Assembly (NCBI RefSeq): GCF_001679785.1
Contig: NZ_CP016286.1
Span: forward strand, 4,164,501 to 4,228,500
DNA length: 64,000 nt
From: Rhizobium leguminosarum
GTDB taxonomy: Bacteria > Pseudomonadota > Alphaproteobacteria > Rhizobiales > Rhizobiaceae
Direction of reading: 5' to 3'
Shown: one piece after another, positions 27,612 through 35,597 of the stretch
Layout of the letters: every line of letters begins with the position of its first letter
How positions within the stretch are numbered: position 1 is the first letter of the stretch
The notes under the pieces: model-generated
What the model saw: only the letters and a program-made list of their open reading frames with translations
The model's database searches: none
Told to the model about the DNA's origin: nothing
Position numbers and translations under genes: made by a program

Positions 27612-27707
27612 GGGAGGCTGGCACGATGACCCGTGCCGGGCTCGTTAGGGCTGCTTCCTTCCGGACCTGACCCGGTTGGCGAGTGGCTCGTCCACCACCA
27701 ACCTCCC
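27612..27707 (-). ncRNA. ffs: Signal recognition particle 4.5S RNA
   Basis: About 96 nt on the minus strand. The ends GGGAGG and CCTCCC pair, and the apical domain holds the universally conserved motif GTCAGGTCCGGAAGGAAGCA with the GGAA tetraloop, which binds Ffh. It is a small, Alu-less bacterial SRP RNA. The location between dnaX and the divergent HIT gene is common in alphaproteobacteria. End positions are set by pairing, uncertain by a few bases. Confidence 0.95.
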
Positions 27708-27795
27708 GGATGCACATATCGGCAATATCGTCATCAAAAGCAAGCCAACATGCGAAAAAACTGCTAGTCGTAGGAAAAGACAGGAGGAATGCCCT

Positions 27796-28206
27796 TTGAA
27801 AGGTTTCGCGCTCGAGCCCCGGCTGGAAAACGACAGCGTCAGCATCATGGTCACCGGCCTCTGCGATCTGAGATTGTCGAAGGACGCCCGCTGGCCCTGG
27901 CTCATTCTCGTGCCGCGCCGGGCTGATATCACCGAAATCTTCGAGCTGACACCGCTCGACCAGGTGCTGCTTGCCTTCGAGACGGAACTGGTCGCCAAGG
28001 CGCTGAAGAAGATCACCGGCGCGACAAAAATCAATATCGGGGCTCTTGGCAACATCGTCCGCCAGCTTCATGTTCATGTCATCGCCCGCTTCGAAGGCGA
28101 TGCCAACTGGCCGGGTCCCGTCTGGGGCTTCGGGCGCGCGGAGCCCTACGAGGACGGAAAGAGAGAAGAATTTATAGCGAAGCTGCGGGAAGCCCTGTCA
28201 TCATGA
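27796..28206 (+). CDS. HIT-family protein
   Basis: TTG 27796 is chosen because AGGAGG lies about 8 bases upstream and no in-frame ATG fits; the product is 136 residues. The histidine triad appears as RQLHVHVIARFEGD near residue 85 (H-x-H-x-x form, with Gln for the first His of the classical H-x-H-x-H). The proposed upstream helix contains GATKINIGALGNIV. HIT proteins are nucleotide-monophosphate hydrolases or transferases; the altered triad leaves catalysis uncertain. Its stop overlaps the nudC start (ATGA-like, 4 bases), suggesting an operon linked with nucleotide turnover. Confidence 0.85.
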   Translation: MKGFALEPRLENDSVSIMVTGLCDLRLSKDARWPWLILVPRRADITEIFELTPLDQVLLAFETELVAKALKKITGATKINIGALGNIVRQLHVHVIARFEGDANWPGPVWGFGRAEPYEDGKREEFIAKLREALSS

Positions 28207-29162
28207 GTCATTCGCTTTTCGATTCGGATGTGCCGCATCCGGAACCCAGCAATCTCACGGCCTTTGCCGCCAACGACCTCAACCGCGATTCTGAACATCG
28301 CGACGAGCAATCCGTCGAAAAGGCGCTGGCCAAAGAAGGCACCCATATCTTCGCCTTCGCGGGAGATAAGCTGGTGCTGAAGCATGACGGCCAGGTGCTC
28401 GATCCACTCTTTGCCCGCTATGAGCTGCAGGGATTGCAGCCGAACTGGGACGAGACCATACTTCTCGGCTACCGCAAGAGCGGCGAGCCGCGCCTTGCCG
28501 TTCCCGTCGGCATCGACGTCGACGACCTCACCAGCCACTACAAGCCTGCCGACGGCCGCACGCTGTTTCGCGAAATGCTGATCGACGAGGTGTTGCTCGG
28601 CGAATTCGCCCAGGCCGCAAGCCTCATCCGCTGGAATGGCGACAACCGCTTCTGCGGCCGCTGCGGCTCGGCGATGGAGATCCACATCGGCGGCTACAAG
28701 CGTGTCTGCGCCGCGTGCGAGCACATGATCTTCCCCCGCACTGACCCCGTCGTCATCATGCTGACGGTTGATGAGCAGCGCGACCTCTGCCTGCTCGGCC
28801 GCAGTCCGCATTTCGCGCCCGGCATGTATTCCTGTCTTGCCGGCTTCCTCGAACCCGGCGAGACGATCGAGAACGCCGTGCGCCGCGAAACGCTGGAAGA
28901 ATCGGGCATCCGCACCGGCCGCATCCGCTACCACGCCTCGCAGCCCTGGCCGATGCCGCATTCACTGATGATCGGCTGTTACGCCGAGGCGAAATCCACC
29001 GAAATCAGCCGCGACGAGACAGAGCTGGAGGATTGCCGCTGGTTCACCCGCGAGGAAACGATCGAGATGCTGGAACGCCCGAGCGCGACAGGCAGGGCCT
29101 CGCCACCGAAAGGGGCGATCGCCCACCGCCTGATGCGTGACTGGGTGGAGTGGAAGCGGTAG
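28203..29162 (+). CDS. nudC: NAD(+) diphosphatase / RNA-decapping Nudix hydrolase NudC
   Basis: The product is 319 residues. Order: an N-terminal domain (1-130), a C4 zinc ribbon with FCGRCGSAM and VCAACEHM (about 150-175), and a Nudix domain with the box GFLEPGETIENAVRRETLEE running into SGI (about 215-237). NudC hydrolyses NAD(H) to NMN(H) and AMP and removes NAD caps from RNA 5' ends. The zinc ribbon distinguishes it from other Nudix proteins. It overlaps the HIT gene by 4 bases and is followed after 4 bases by the WYL regulator. Confidence 0.92.
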   Translation: MSHSLFDSDVPHPEPSNLTAFAANDLNRDSEHRDEQSVEKALAKEGTHIFAFAGDKLVLKHDGQVLDPLFARYELQGLQPNWDETILLGYRKSGEPRLAVPVGIDVDDLTSHYKPADGRTLFREMLIDEVLLGEFAQAASLIRWNGDNRFCGRCGSAMEIHIGGYKRVCAACEHMIFPRTDPVVIMLTVDEQRDLCLLGRSPHFAPGMYSCLAGFLEPGETIENAVRRETLEESGIRTGRIRYHASQPWPMPHSLMIGCYAEAKSTEISRDETELEDCRWFTREETIEMLERPSATGRASPPKGAIAHRLMRDWVEWKR

Positions 29163-29166
29163 CGCC

Positions 29167-29862
29167 ATGCCGGTCGCCCGCTCGGAACGGCTGCTGACGC
29201 TGCTCCAGACGCTCCGGCGTTACCGGCGGCCGGTGACCGGCACGGTGCTGGCACAAGAGACCGGGGTGAGCCTGCGCACGCTCTATCGCGATATTGCCAG
29301 CCTGCAGGCCCAGGGCGCGATGATCGAAGGCGAAGCCGGCATCGGTTATGTGCTGAAGCCCGGCTTCATGCTGCCCCCGATGATGTTTTCCGAAGAAGAG
29401 CTGGAGGCACTGGTGCTCGGTTCGCGCTGGGTGGCCCGCGCCGCCGAGCCGCGCCTTGCCGGTGCCGGTGCCGACGCCTTGGCCAAGATTGCCGCCGTGC
29501 TGCCGGCCGATATGCGCGAGATGATCGATTCGGCAGCACTTTTCGTCGGTCCCAAACGCAGGGACGAGGACAAGGCTGACGTTTCGGCCATCCGCAGGGC
29601 GATCCGCCTGGAGCGTATCCTCGAACTGCATTACGGCGACGAGCAGGGCCGTATTTCGCGCCGCCGCGTCTGGCCTTTCGGGCTCGGCTATTACGAGCAC
29701 GTGCGCGTCCTCATGGCCTGGTGCGAACTGCGCCAGGATTTCCGCCATTTCCGCACCGATCGCATCATCGACATGGCCTTGCACGAGGTGCGTTATCCGC
29801 GCCGCCGCACGGTGCTCCTCAAGGAATGGCGCGAGACGCAAGACGTACCGATGGAGAACTGA
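29167..29862 (+). CDS. HTH/WYL (YafY-type) transcriptional regulator
   Basis: ATG 29167 lies 4 bases after the nudC stop; the product is 231 residues. The N-terminal HTH_11/DeoR-like helix-turn-helix is visible as LAQETGVSLRTLYRDIASLQ (residues 30-49). The WYL domain occupies about 140-220 but reads RRRVWPFGLGYYEHVRVLMAWCELR, so the eponymous W-Y-L is replaced by G-Y-Y-like residues, typical of the YafY branch. Such regulators sense small ligands through WYL. Two downstream promoters carry the same inverted repeat (29866, 30285), likely its operator. Confidence 0.87.
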   Translation: MPVARSERLLTLLQTLRRYRRPVTGTVLAQETGVSLRTLYRDIASLQAQGAMIEGEAGIGYVLKPGFMLPPMMFSEEELEALVLGSRWVARAAEPRLAGAGADALAKIAAVLPADMREMIDSAALFVGPKRRDEDKADVSAIRRAIRLERILELHYGDEQGRISRRRVWPFGLGYYEHVRVLMAWCELRQDFRHFRTDRIIDMALHEVRYPRRRTVLLKEWRETQDVPMEN

Positions 29863-29865
29863 ACG

Positions 29866-29888
29866 CTGCTGCCATAAACTGTCAGCAG
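29866..29888. promoter_or_regulatory. Candidate WYL-regulator operator 1
   Basis: CTGCTGCCA-N5-TGTCAGCAG is an inverted repeat matching at 8 of 9 positions. It ends 46 bases before the next ATG (29934). The near-identical site at 30285-30307 also ends 46 bases before its gene. Confidence 0.6.
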
Positions 29889-29933
29889 CCAGGGTTATTA
29901 TCAGTCTCAATCCACCAGGAAGGAGTACTGATC

Positions 29934-30194
29934 ATGGTAACGCCTCCAGCCATTCATTTCGCGAACGACCGTTTTGCGGCCGAGTCCTTTGCCGATGTCA
30001 TTTCGGCCGAGACTTTTGCCGATGTCCGCCAGTCAGCGCCGTCCGGCCTGCTGCACCTGGTCATGAACATTTTCCGATTTCGCAGAGGAGACCGCACCGG
30101 CCTCGACCTTGAAGCGACACCGGATTACCTGAAGCGCGACCTCGGCTTCATCGACGGACGCGACCCGCACTGCGAGGACCGTTTTCCGCTCTAA
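29934..30194 (+). CDS. Small hypothetical protein with DUF1127-like C-terminus
   Basis: The start at ATG 29934 follows AGGAAGGAG; the product is 86 residues. The N-terminus has a short internal repeat (AAESFADVIS / SAETFADVRQ). The C-terminus reads TPDYLKRDLGFIDG, resembling the end of DUF1127 small proteins (often PxYLxRDIG), but the basic DUF1127 core is shortened and carries FRFRRGD. DUF1127 proteins in rhizobia and Agrobacterium are small regulators linked to phosphate and RNA metabolism; similarity here is partial. It lies between two copies of the candidate operator, so it is likely controlled by the WYL regulator. Confidence 0.7.
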   Translation: MVTPPAIHFANDRFAAESFADVISAETFADVRQSAPSGLLHLVMNIFRFRRGDRTGLDLEATPDYLKRDLGFIDGRDPHCEDRFPL

Positions 30195-30258
30195 AGCACA
30201 TGCGCGACCGCTTTAGGCCGCCCATCCTTATCAACATTCTGCCAGACGAGAACGGGGG

Positions 30259-30274
30259 CGTTGCGATCGCAACG
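30259..30274. promoter_or_regulatory. Perfect 16-bp palindrome upstream of the VOC gene
   Basis: CGTTGCGATCGCAACG is fully self-complementary and flanked by GGGG and TCCC, which extend the symmetry. It is 11 bases upstream of operator 2. It may be a second regulator site or the hairpin ending the preceding gene's transcript; there is no T-run. Confidence 0.45.
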
Positions 30275-30284
30275 TCCCGGTAGC

Positions 30285-30307
30285 ATGCTGCCACAATTTG
30301 TCAGCAG
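30285..30307. promoter_or_regulatory. Candidate WYL-regulator operator 2
   Basis: ATGCTGCCA-N5-TGTCAGCAG repeats the sequence at 29866-29888 (17 of 18 arm positions identical) and ends 46 bases before the VOC gene start, the same spacing as operator 1. Confidence 0.6.
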
Positions 30308-30352
30308 GCGAGATCTCTCGCGGCGCCATTCTTAAATAACGGGAGAACCGAA

Positions 30353-30721
30353 ATGACCAGCCCCAACCTCATCATTCTTTACGTCAAGGACCCAGGTGAA
30401 AGCGCCAGCTTCTACCGGAATCTGCTGAACCGCGAACCGGCCGTGGAAGCGCCGAATTTCGTCGCTTTTCCGCTTGAGGGCGGCTTCACGCTCGGCCTCT
30501 GGCGGCGCAGCAAGGTCGAGCCGCAGCCCTCCGCCATCGGCAACCGCGGCGAAGTGGCCTTCATGGTCGAAGGAGAAAATGCCGTCGCCAGGCATTATGA
30601 AGACTGGCGCCAGCGCGGCCTGCCGATCGCCCAGGAACTGACCGAACTGGATTTCGGCCCGACCTTCGTCGTGCTCGATCCGGACGGGCATCGGCTGCGT
30701 GTCTGTGAGCCGGATAAATAA
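30353..30721 (+). CDS. VOC-superfamily (glyoxalase/bleomycin-resistance-like) protein
   Basis: The product is 122 residues, one VOC module of two beta-alpha-beta-beta-beta units: SPNLIILYVKDPGESASFYR at the start and FVVLDPDGHRLRVCEP at the end. Only part of the metal set is evident (Glu in RVCEP), so it may bind rather than transform its ligand, as resistance-type VOC proteins do. YafY-type WYL regulators are often next to a VOC gene of this size, and the operator here supports that pairing. Substrate unknown. Confidence 0.8.
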   Translation: MTSPNLIILYVKDPGESASFYRNLLNREPAVEAPNFVAFPLEGGFTLGLWRRSKVEPQPSAIGNRGEVAFMVEGENAVARHYEDWRQRGLPIAQELTELDFGPTFVVLDPDGHRLRVCEPDK

Positions 30722-30748
30722 TTCAGGCGACTTGCGGGGCTTGGCTTG

Positions 30749-30839
30749 GAGCATGATGCCGAAAAGTGTCAGCGGTTTTCGGGCAACATCATGCTCTAAC
30801 TATTTAATTTAGAACAGGATGACTTCATCCTGTTCTAAA
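30749..30839. repeat. Adjacent palindromes, families C (copy 2) and D (copy 2)
   Basis: Family C (30749-30796): GAGCATGATG / CATCATGCTC arms with AAAAGTGTCAGCGGTTTT core. Family D (30808-30839): TTTAGAACAGGA / TCCTGTTCTAAA arms. The D arm contains the pheA stop codon (30835-30837), so the repeat reaches into the gene end and can act as its 3' hairpin. Confidence 0.75.
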
Positions 30840-31689
30840 GTAGGCCTCGCATTGCATGCCCCTTGTAGACGCCGAGGATGCGGACTTTCTCGGAAAAGAA
30901 CCGCAGTTCCTCCAACGCCCGGCGCACATTCGGATCGTTCGGATGGCCTTCGATATCGGCGTAAAACTGGGTCGCCACGAATTTTCCGCCGAGCTGGTAG
31001 CTTTCCAGCTTGGTCATGTTGATATTGTTGGTGGCAAAACCGCCGAGCGCCTTGTATAGCGCGGCCGGAATGTTGCGGACGTTGAAGACGAAGGTGGTGA
31101 CGACCTTTTCTTCCGCCGAATTCCGCTGCGCCCATTCCTCGTCGCGAGACAGGACGACGAAACGGGTGACGTTGTTTTCCGTATCCTCGACGTTTTCGGC
31201 GATGATCTCGAGCCCGTAGAGATCGGCGGCAAGGCGTGGCGCCAGGGCGGCCATCGAGCGGTCGCCGGTTTCCTGCACGAGTTTCGCCGCCCCTGCCGTA
31301 TCGCCGGCGATCACCGGCTTCCAGCCGTTGGCGCGAACGATCTTGCGGCACTGGCCGAGCGCGTGGATATGGCTGTGCACGGTGCGGATCTCGTCCTTGG
31401 TGACACCGGGCAGCACCATCAGCTGGAAGCGGATCGGCATGAAATATTCGCCGATGATGTGCAGCCGCGACTCCGGTAGCAGATGGTGGATATCAGCGAC
31501 CCGCCCGGCGATCGTGTTCTCGATCGGGATCATCCCGATATCGGCATCGCCGTTGTCGACCGCCGTGAACGCATCCTCGAAGGTCTGGCAGGGCAGCGGC
31601 TCCATGGTCGGAAACATGTCGCGGCTCGCCATGTCGGAATTGGCGCCGAATTCGCCCTGGAAGGCGATCCTGTTGGTCTTGATGTTCAT
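30835..31689 (-). CDS. pheA: Prephenate dehydratase
   Basis: ATG 31689 gives 284 residues; the frame upstream runs out of phase through kdsB and is not used. The periplasmic-binding-like PDT domain (1-180) has IAFQGEFGANSD, IGMIPIENTIAGRV near 52 and the catalytic-region motif NNVTRFVVLSRD near 172. A C-terminal ACT domain (about 195-275) includes IPAALYKALGGFA and TKLESYQ, the latter at the Phe-binding ESRP position. It decarboxylates and dehydrates prephenate to phenylpyruvate. There is no chorismate mutase domain. It is 10 bases downstream of kdsB. Confidence 0.93.
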   Translation of the reverse strand: MNIKTNRIAFQGEFGANSDMASRDMFPTMEPLPCQTFEDAFTAVDNGDADIGMIPIENTIAGRVADIHHLLPESRLHIIGEYFMPIRFQLMVLPGVTKDEIRTVHSHIHALGQCRKIVRANGWKPVIAGDTAGAAKLVQETGDRSMAALAPRLAADLYGLEIIAENVEDTENNVTRFVVLSRDEEWAQRNSAEEKVVTTFVFNVRNIPAALYKALGGFATNNINMTKLESYQLGGKFVATQFYADIEGHPNDPNVRRALEELRFFSEKVRILGVYKGHAMRGLL

Positions 31690-31699
31690 GATGTTTCCG

Positions 31700-32455
31700 T
31701 CAGTTCGACTTTGCGGAGAGGATGCGCCGCGCTTTTTCGAGGTCGGCGGGAGTATCGACACCGAGCGGAACCGTGTCAACGATCTCGGCGTCGATGCGCA
31801 TGCCGGCTTCCAGCGCCCGCAGTTGCTCCAACGATTCGCGCTTTTCGAGCGTCGAGGGGCCGAGCGAGACGAACCGTTCGAGCGCCGCGCGCCGATAGGC
31901 ATAAAGGCCGATATGGTGGTAGAGCGGCCCCTGGCCGTAAGGGGCGGTTGCACGCGTGAAGTAGAGCGCGTGCAGACGGTTGCCGGAAATCGGAGAGCCG
32001 ACGATCTTGACGATGTGCGGCGCGGTCTTGTCTTCCTCATTGTCGATTTCGGTCGTCAGCGTGCCGATATCGACCGCCTCGTTCTCGAGCGGGCGCAAAG
32101 CCGCGCGCACTGTTTCCGGATCAATCGTCGGCAGATCGCCCTGGATGTTGACGATGATTTTCGCCTTTCCGTCCGGATCGACTTTCGTCAGCGCCTCAAA
32201 GATCCGATCGGAACCCGATTGATGGTCTACGCGGGTCATGACGACTTCGAAGCCGGCAGCCGCCACGGCATCGAACACTCTTGTGTCGTCGACGGCGACG
32301 ACGACGCGGCCGATGGCTGCCTCCCTGGCGCGCATCGCCACCTGCACGATCATCGGCAGACCGCAAATATCGGCCAGCGGCTTGCCCGGAAGCCGGGTGG
32401 AGGCCATGCGTGCCGGGATCAATACAAGCACGCCGTCTAAATTTGAATCACTCAT
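31700..32455 (-). CDS. kdsB: CMP-KDO synthetase (3-deoxy-manno-octulosonate cytidylyltransferase)
   Basis: The product is 251 residues, normal for KdsB. The nucleotide-binding N-terminus [20 protein letters not shown] (residues 10-29) and the metal-binding [11 protein letters not shown] near 102 are family hallmarks, with HIGLYAYRR near 180. It activates KDO with CTP for inner-core lipopolysaccharide, hence an envelope gene. It is followed closely by pheA on the same strand, the usual arrangement in rhizobia, and is divergent from the cytochrome c gene with a 154-base gap. Confidence 0.94.
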   Translation of the reverse strand: MSDSNLDGVLVLIPARMASTRLPGKPLADICGLPMIVQVAMRAREAAIGRVVVAVDDTRVFDAVAAAGFEVVMTRVDHQSGSDRIFEALTKVDPDGKAKIIVNIQGDLPTIDPETVRAALRPLENEAVDIGTLTTEIDNEEDKTAPHIVKIVGSPISGNRLHALYFTRATAPYGQGPLYHHIGLYAYRRAALERFVSLGPSTLEKRESLEQLRALEAGMRIDAEIVDTVPLGVDTPADLEKARRILSAKSN

Positions 32456-32609
32456 TGTTCGGGCCTTCTATTCCGGGCTGAAAAGTGTCAAAAAGTCTCA
32501 TGCGCAAGACCATTTAGACAGTTGCAACGAACAGCCAAAAGACATAGGTTCCGCGCGATTTCAAGATGGTCCGGTTTATGATCTGCCGGCTGCAAGGGGA
32601 GCATTGCAG

Positions 32610-33173
32610 ATGAATTCATACGTCAATACGGCCGTGGGGGCGCTGCTCGGAACGATTTTCGTTCTGATGTCGGTCTCTATCGCGTCCGAAGGAATCTTCC
32701 ATTCCGAAGCACCGGAAAAGGAAGGTTTCGCGATCGTTGCCGAAGAGGCGCCCGCTGCTGGCGGCGAGGCTGCGCCTGCCGTTGCCGTTCCAATTGCGCA
32801 ATTGCTCGCTTCTGCAGATGCCAAGGCCGGCGAGACGGTCTTCAAGAAGTGTCAGGCCTGTCATGACGCCACCAAAGGGGGGCCGAACAAGGTCGGTCCC
32901 AACCTCTTTGGTGTCGTAGATCGCCCGGTCGCCTCGCATGCAGGCTTCGCCTATTCCGCTCCCATGAAGGATTTCTCCAAGGGTGGCAGCGAGAAGTGGA
33001 CCTTCGAATATCTCAACAAGTTTCTGCTGGCGCCGAAAAAGGACGTTCCGGGCACCGCGATGGGCTTCGCCGGTCTGGCGAAGGATCAGGAGCGCGCCAA
33101 CGTCATCCTCTACCTCCATACGCTCGCCGATTCGCCGGTGCCGCTGCCGGATCCGAACGCTGCGACGCAGTGA
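32610..33173 (+). CDS. Membrane-anchored class I cytochrome c (CycM-like)
   Basis: The start at ATG 32610 follows AAGGGGAG; the product is 187 residues. An uncleaved N-terminal helix (about residues 6-27) anchors it, followed by an Ala/Pro/Glu linker to about 70 and a cytochrome c domain. The heme motif is CQACH near 83, and a distal Met is in GTAMGFAG near 153. Rhizobial CycM-type c552 proteins shuttle electrons from the bc1 complex to aa3 oxidase. Position next to kdsB-pheA is the usual rhizobial one. A terminator follows at 33201-33229. Confidence 0.9.
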   Translation: MNSYVNTAVGALLGTIFVLMSVSIASEGIFHSEAPEKEGFAIVAEEAPAAGGEAAPAVAVPIAQLLASADAKAGETVFKKCQACHDATKGGPNKVGPNLFGVVDRPVASHAGFAYSAPMKDFSKGGSEKWTFEYLNKFLLAPKKDVPGTAMGFAGLAKDQERANVILYLHTLADSPVPLPDPNAATQ

Positions 33174-33200
33174 CGCGGCAGACAATCGCATGACATCGAA

Positions 33201-33229
33201 GCCCGGCCCGCAAGCCGGGCTTTTCTTTG
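33201..33229 (+). terminator. Rho-independent terminator after cytochrome c gene
   Basis: GCCCGG and CCGGGC pair (33201-33220) and are followed by TTTTCTTT on the plus strand, 27 bases after the stop. Confidence 0.85.
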
Positions 33230-33242
33230 TGCGGATATCAGC

Positions 33243-34190
33243 TCAGGCGCCGAGGAAATAGGCCCAGAGCGAGACCGTGATGGCGCCGAGCGCCGTCGTC
33301 ACGGTGATGGTCGAGGCGGCGAGGCTGTGACCGACGCCGAAGCGATTGGCGATCAGCCAGGCGTTGACGCCTGTCGGGACGGAGGAGGTCAGTACGATCG
33401 CCGCCGTCCATTCGGGGCTGAGGCCGAGGAGTCGGCTCGCCGCCCACACGCAGCCGGGCAGCAACAGCAGCTTCAGGCTCGAGGTGACGCTGGCGATGCC
33501 GAGATTGCCGGAGACGCCGTATCTCTCCAGCGCCATGCCGAGCGATATCAGCGCCGCCGGGCCGGCAATGCCGGCGATCTGCCCGACGACCGTTGCCAGC
33601 GTCGTCGGCATGGTGAGACCGGAAAGGTGCATGGCCATGCCGGCCGCAAGGCCTATCACCAGCGGGTTGCGCACGAGGTTGACTGCGATCTGGCGAAGCA
33701 CGAGCACCATGCTGCGATCGCTTTTACCGGCGATCTTGCGCTCGGCATGCTCCATCAGCACCGTGCCGGCGACCATCATCACGGGCAGATGTACGGCAAG
33801 CAGGATCGACAGCGCCACCAGCCCTTCGTCGCCGACGGTCCGCTCGACGAGCGGCAGGCCGATGAAGATATTGTTGGCGAAGGCAGAGGAAACGCCGGCC
33901 AGCACGCCGATCCGTTCGTCACGGCCGAAGAGGCGTGTGGCGGCGATATGGCCGGCCGTCCAGGTGATGGCAACGCCCGAAAAATAGACGATCCAGAGCC
34001 GGAAGGGCGAGGCGCCATGAAAATCCGCCTCGGCGATGGTCCGGAAGAGCAGAAGCGGCACGGCGATCTTGAAGACGAATTCGCTGAGCGCTTCGCCGAC
34101 ATTCGACGCCATCAATCCGCTGCGAACGATTACCCAGCCGATGAGAATCAGTATGAAGACGGGAAGGACGTCGAAAATGATGGCTGACAT
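33243..34190 (-). CDS. AEC-family (auxin efflux carrier-like) transporter
   Basis: ATG 34190 (MSAIIFDVLPVF) gives 315 residues; a further in-frame ATG at 34235 adds a non-hydrophobic lead and is less likely. About ten helices in two five-helix halves are seen, with conserved NPLVIGLAAG near residue 175 and SSVPTGVNAWLIA near 275, the crossover regions of the fold. Bacterial AEC proteins transport malonate, malate and other organic anions; the plant-auxin name is historical. The substrate is not predictable. It is convergent with the cytochrome gene. Confidence 0.87.
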   Translation of the reverse strand: MSAIIFDVLPVFILILIGWVIVRSGLMASNVGEALSEFVFKIAVPLLLFRTIAEADFHGASPFRLWIVYFSGVAITWTAGHIAATRLFGRDERIGVLAGVSSAFANNIFIGLPLVERTVGDEGLVALSILLAVHLPVMMVAGTVLMEHAERKIAGKSDRSMVLVLRQIAVNLVRNPLVIGLAAGMAMHLSGLTMPTTLATVVGQIAGIAGPAALISLGMALERYGVSGNLGIASVTSSLKLLLLPGCVWAASRLLGLSPEWTAAIVLTSSVPTGVNAWLIANRFGVGHSLAASTITVTTALGAITVSLWAYFLGA

Positions 34191-34282
34191 AGGGGAGGCT
34201 GCTCTGCGCGGGGGGTATTCGACGTCTAGCAGCAAACGACTTGGATTGAAAAGGCAATCGCCGTCAAATCAGGCGCATCGGC

Positions 34283-34309
34283 AAAACAAAAAAAGCGGGC
34301 ACAGCCCGC
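34283..34309 (-). terminator. Orphan terminator-like hairpin upstream of the AEC gene
   Basis: GCGGGC-N3-GCCCGC is followed on the minus strand by TTTTTTTGTTTTGC. No annotated minus-strand gene ends here. The surrounding 414-base gap (34191-34604) has otherwise only the PfkB gene promoter region, so a short minus-strand transcript may end at this point. Confidence 0.6.
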
Positions 34310-34604
34310 TTTTCCGCTCCGGCCGTGCCGGATATCCGGATCACGAAGCTGCCAGTTCATCCGTGGTCAGCATCGCGCCGGTAAGATCGAAGGGATCATC
34401 CCTCGTAAGCCCGGCTGCAACTGAAAGCTGCTCATGCCGGTCTTCTTGCGGGTATTTCTAGATATTGAAAATGACAGGGACATGACGAATAGGCGGCACT
34501 TTTGCGAAGAAATAGACAGGCCATCCACCATTTATCCTTCCAAACCGCAGAAATTTCGCTAAGACCAAACCCCGGCTATCACAAACTCCGGGACCCCCCA
34601 TTTC

Positions 34605-35597
34605 ATGACAAGATTCGATGTTCTGACAGTCGGCAACGCAATCGTGGATATCATTGCCCGTTGCGACGACCAGTTCCTCATTGACAACCAGATCACCAAG
34701 GCGGCGATGAACCTCATCGATGCCGAACGCGCCGAACTCTTGTATTCGCGCATGGGACCGGCGCTCGAAGCTTCCGGCGGCAGCGCCGGCAACACGGCGG
34801 CGGGCGTGGCGAGCCTCGGCGGCAAAGCTGCCTATTTCGGCAATGTCGCCCAAGATCAGCTCGGTGACATCTTCGCGCATGACATCCGCGCCCAGGGCGT
34901 CCATTACCAGACCCGGCCGAAGGGCACCTTCCCGCCGACGGCGCGTTCGATGATCTTCGTCACCGAGGACGGCGAGCGTTCGATGAACACCTATCTCGGC
35001 GCTTGCGTCGAGCTCGGCCCGGAAGACGTCGAGACCGACGTCGTGGCCGACGCCAAGGTTACCTATTTCGAAGGTTATCTCTGGGATCCGCCGCGCGCCA
35101 AGGAAGCGATCCTCGATTGTGCGCGCATCGCCCATGAAAACGGTCGCGAAATGTCGATGACGCTGTCCGACAGCTTCTGCGTCGACCGCTATCGCGGCGA
35201 ATTCCTCGATCTGATGCGCTCCGGCAAGGTCGATATCGTCTTCGCCAATCGCCAGGAAGCGCTGTCGCTCTACGAGACCGACGATTTCGAGGAGGCGCTG
35301 AACAGGATCGCCGCCGATTGCAAGATCGCCGCCGTAACGATGAGCGAGAATGGCGCCGTCATCCTGAAGGGCCGCGAGCGTTTTTACGTCGATGCGATCA
35401 GGATCAGGGAAGTAGTCGATACGACCGGTGCCGGCGATCTCTTCGCCTCCGGCTTCCTCTATGGTTACACGCAGGGACGGTCTCTCGAGGATTGCGGCAA
35501 GCTCGGTTGCCTGGCTGCCGGCATCGTCATCCAGCAGATCGGCCCGCGCCCGATGACCTCGCTTTCCGAGGCCGCCAAACGGGCAGGGCTTATTTGA
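34605..35597 (+). CDS. PfkB-family carbohydrate/adenosine kinase
   Basis: The product is 330 residues. PfkB signatures: GGSAGNTAAGVASLGGKAAYFG (about 58-79; lid and substrate region) and the anion-hole/catalytic motif VVDTTGAGDLFASGFL near 268, with Asp as base. NxxE-like Mg site NRQEALSLYE lies near 213. The closest-looking relatives in alphaproteobacteria are called adenosine kinase or sugar kinase; the phosphate acceptor cannot be fixed from sequence. Its last 8 bases overlap the convergent SH3 gene end. Confidence 0.87.
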   Translation: MTRFDVLTVGNAIVDIIARCDDQFLIDNQITKAAMNLIDAERAELLYSRMGPALEASGGSAGNTAAGVASLGGKAAYFGNVAQDQLGDIFAHDIRAQGVHYQTRPKGTFPPTARSMIFVTEDGERSMNTYLGACVELGPEDVETDVVADAKVTYFEGYLWDPPRAKEAILDCARIAHENGREMSMTLSDSFCVDRYRGEFLDLMRSGKVDIVFANRQEALSLYETDDFEEALNRIAADCKIAAVTMSENGAVILKGRERFYVDAIRIREVVDTTGAGDLFASGFLYGYTQGRSLEDCGKLGCLAAGIVIQQIGPRPMTSLSEAAKRAGLI

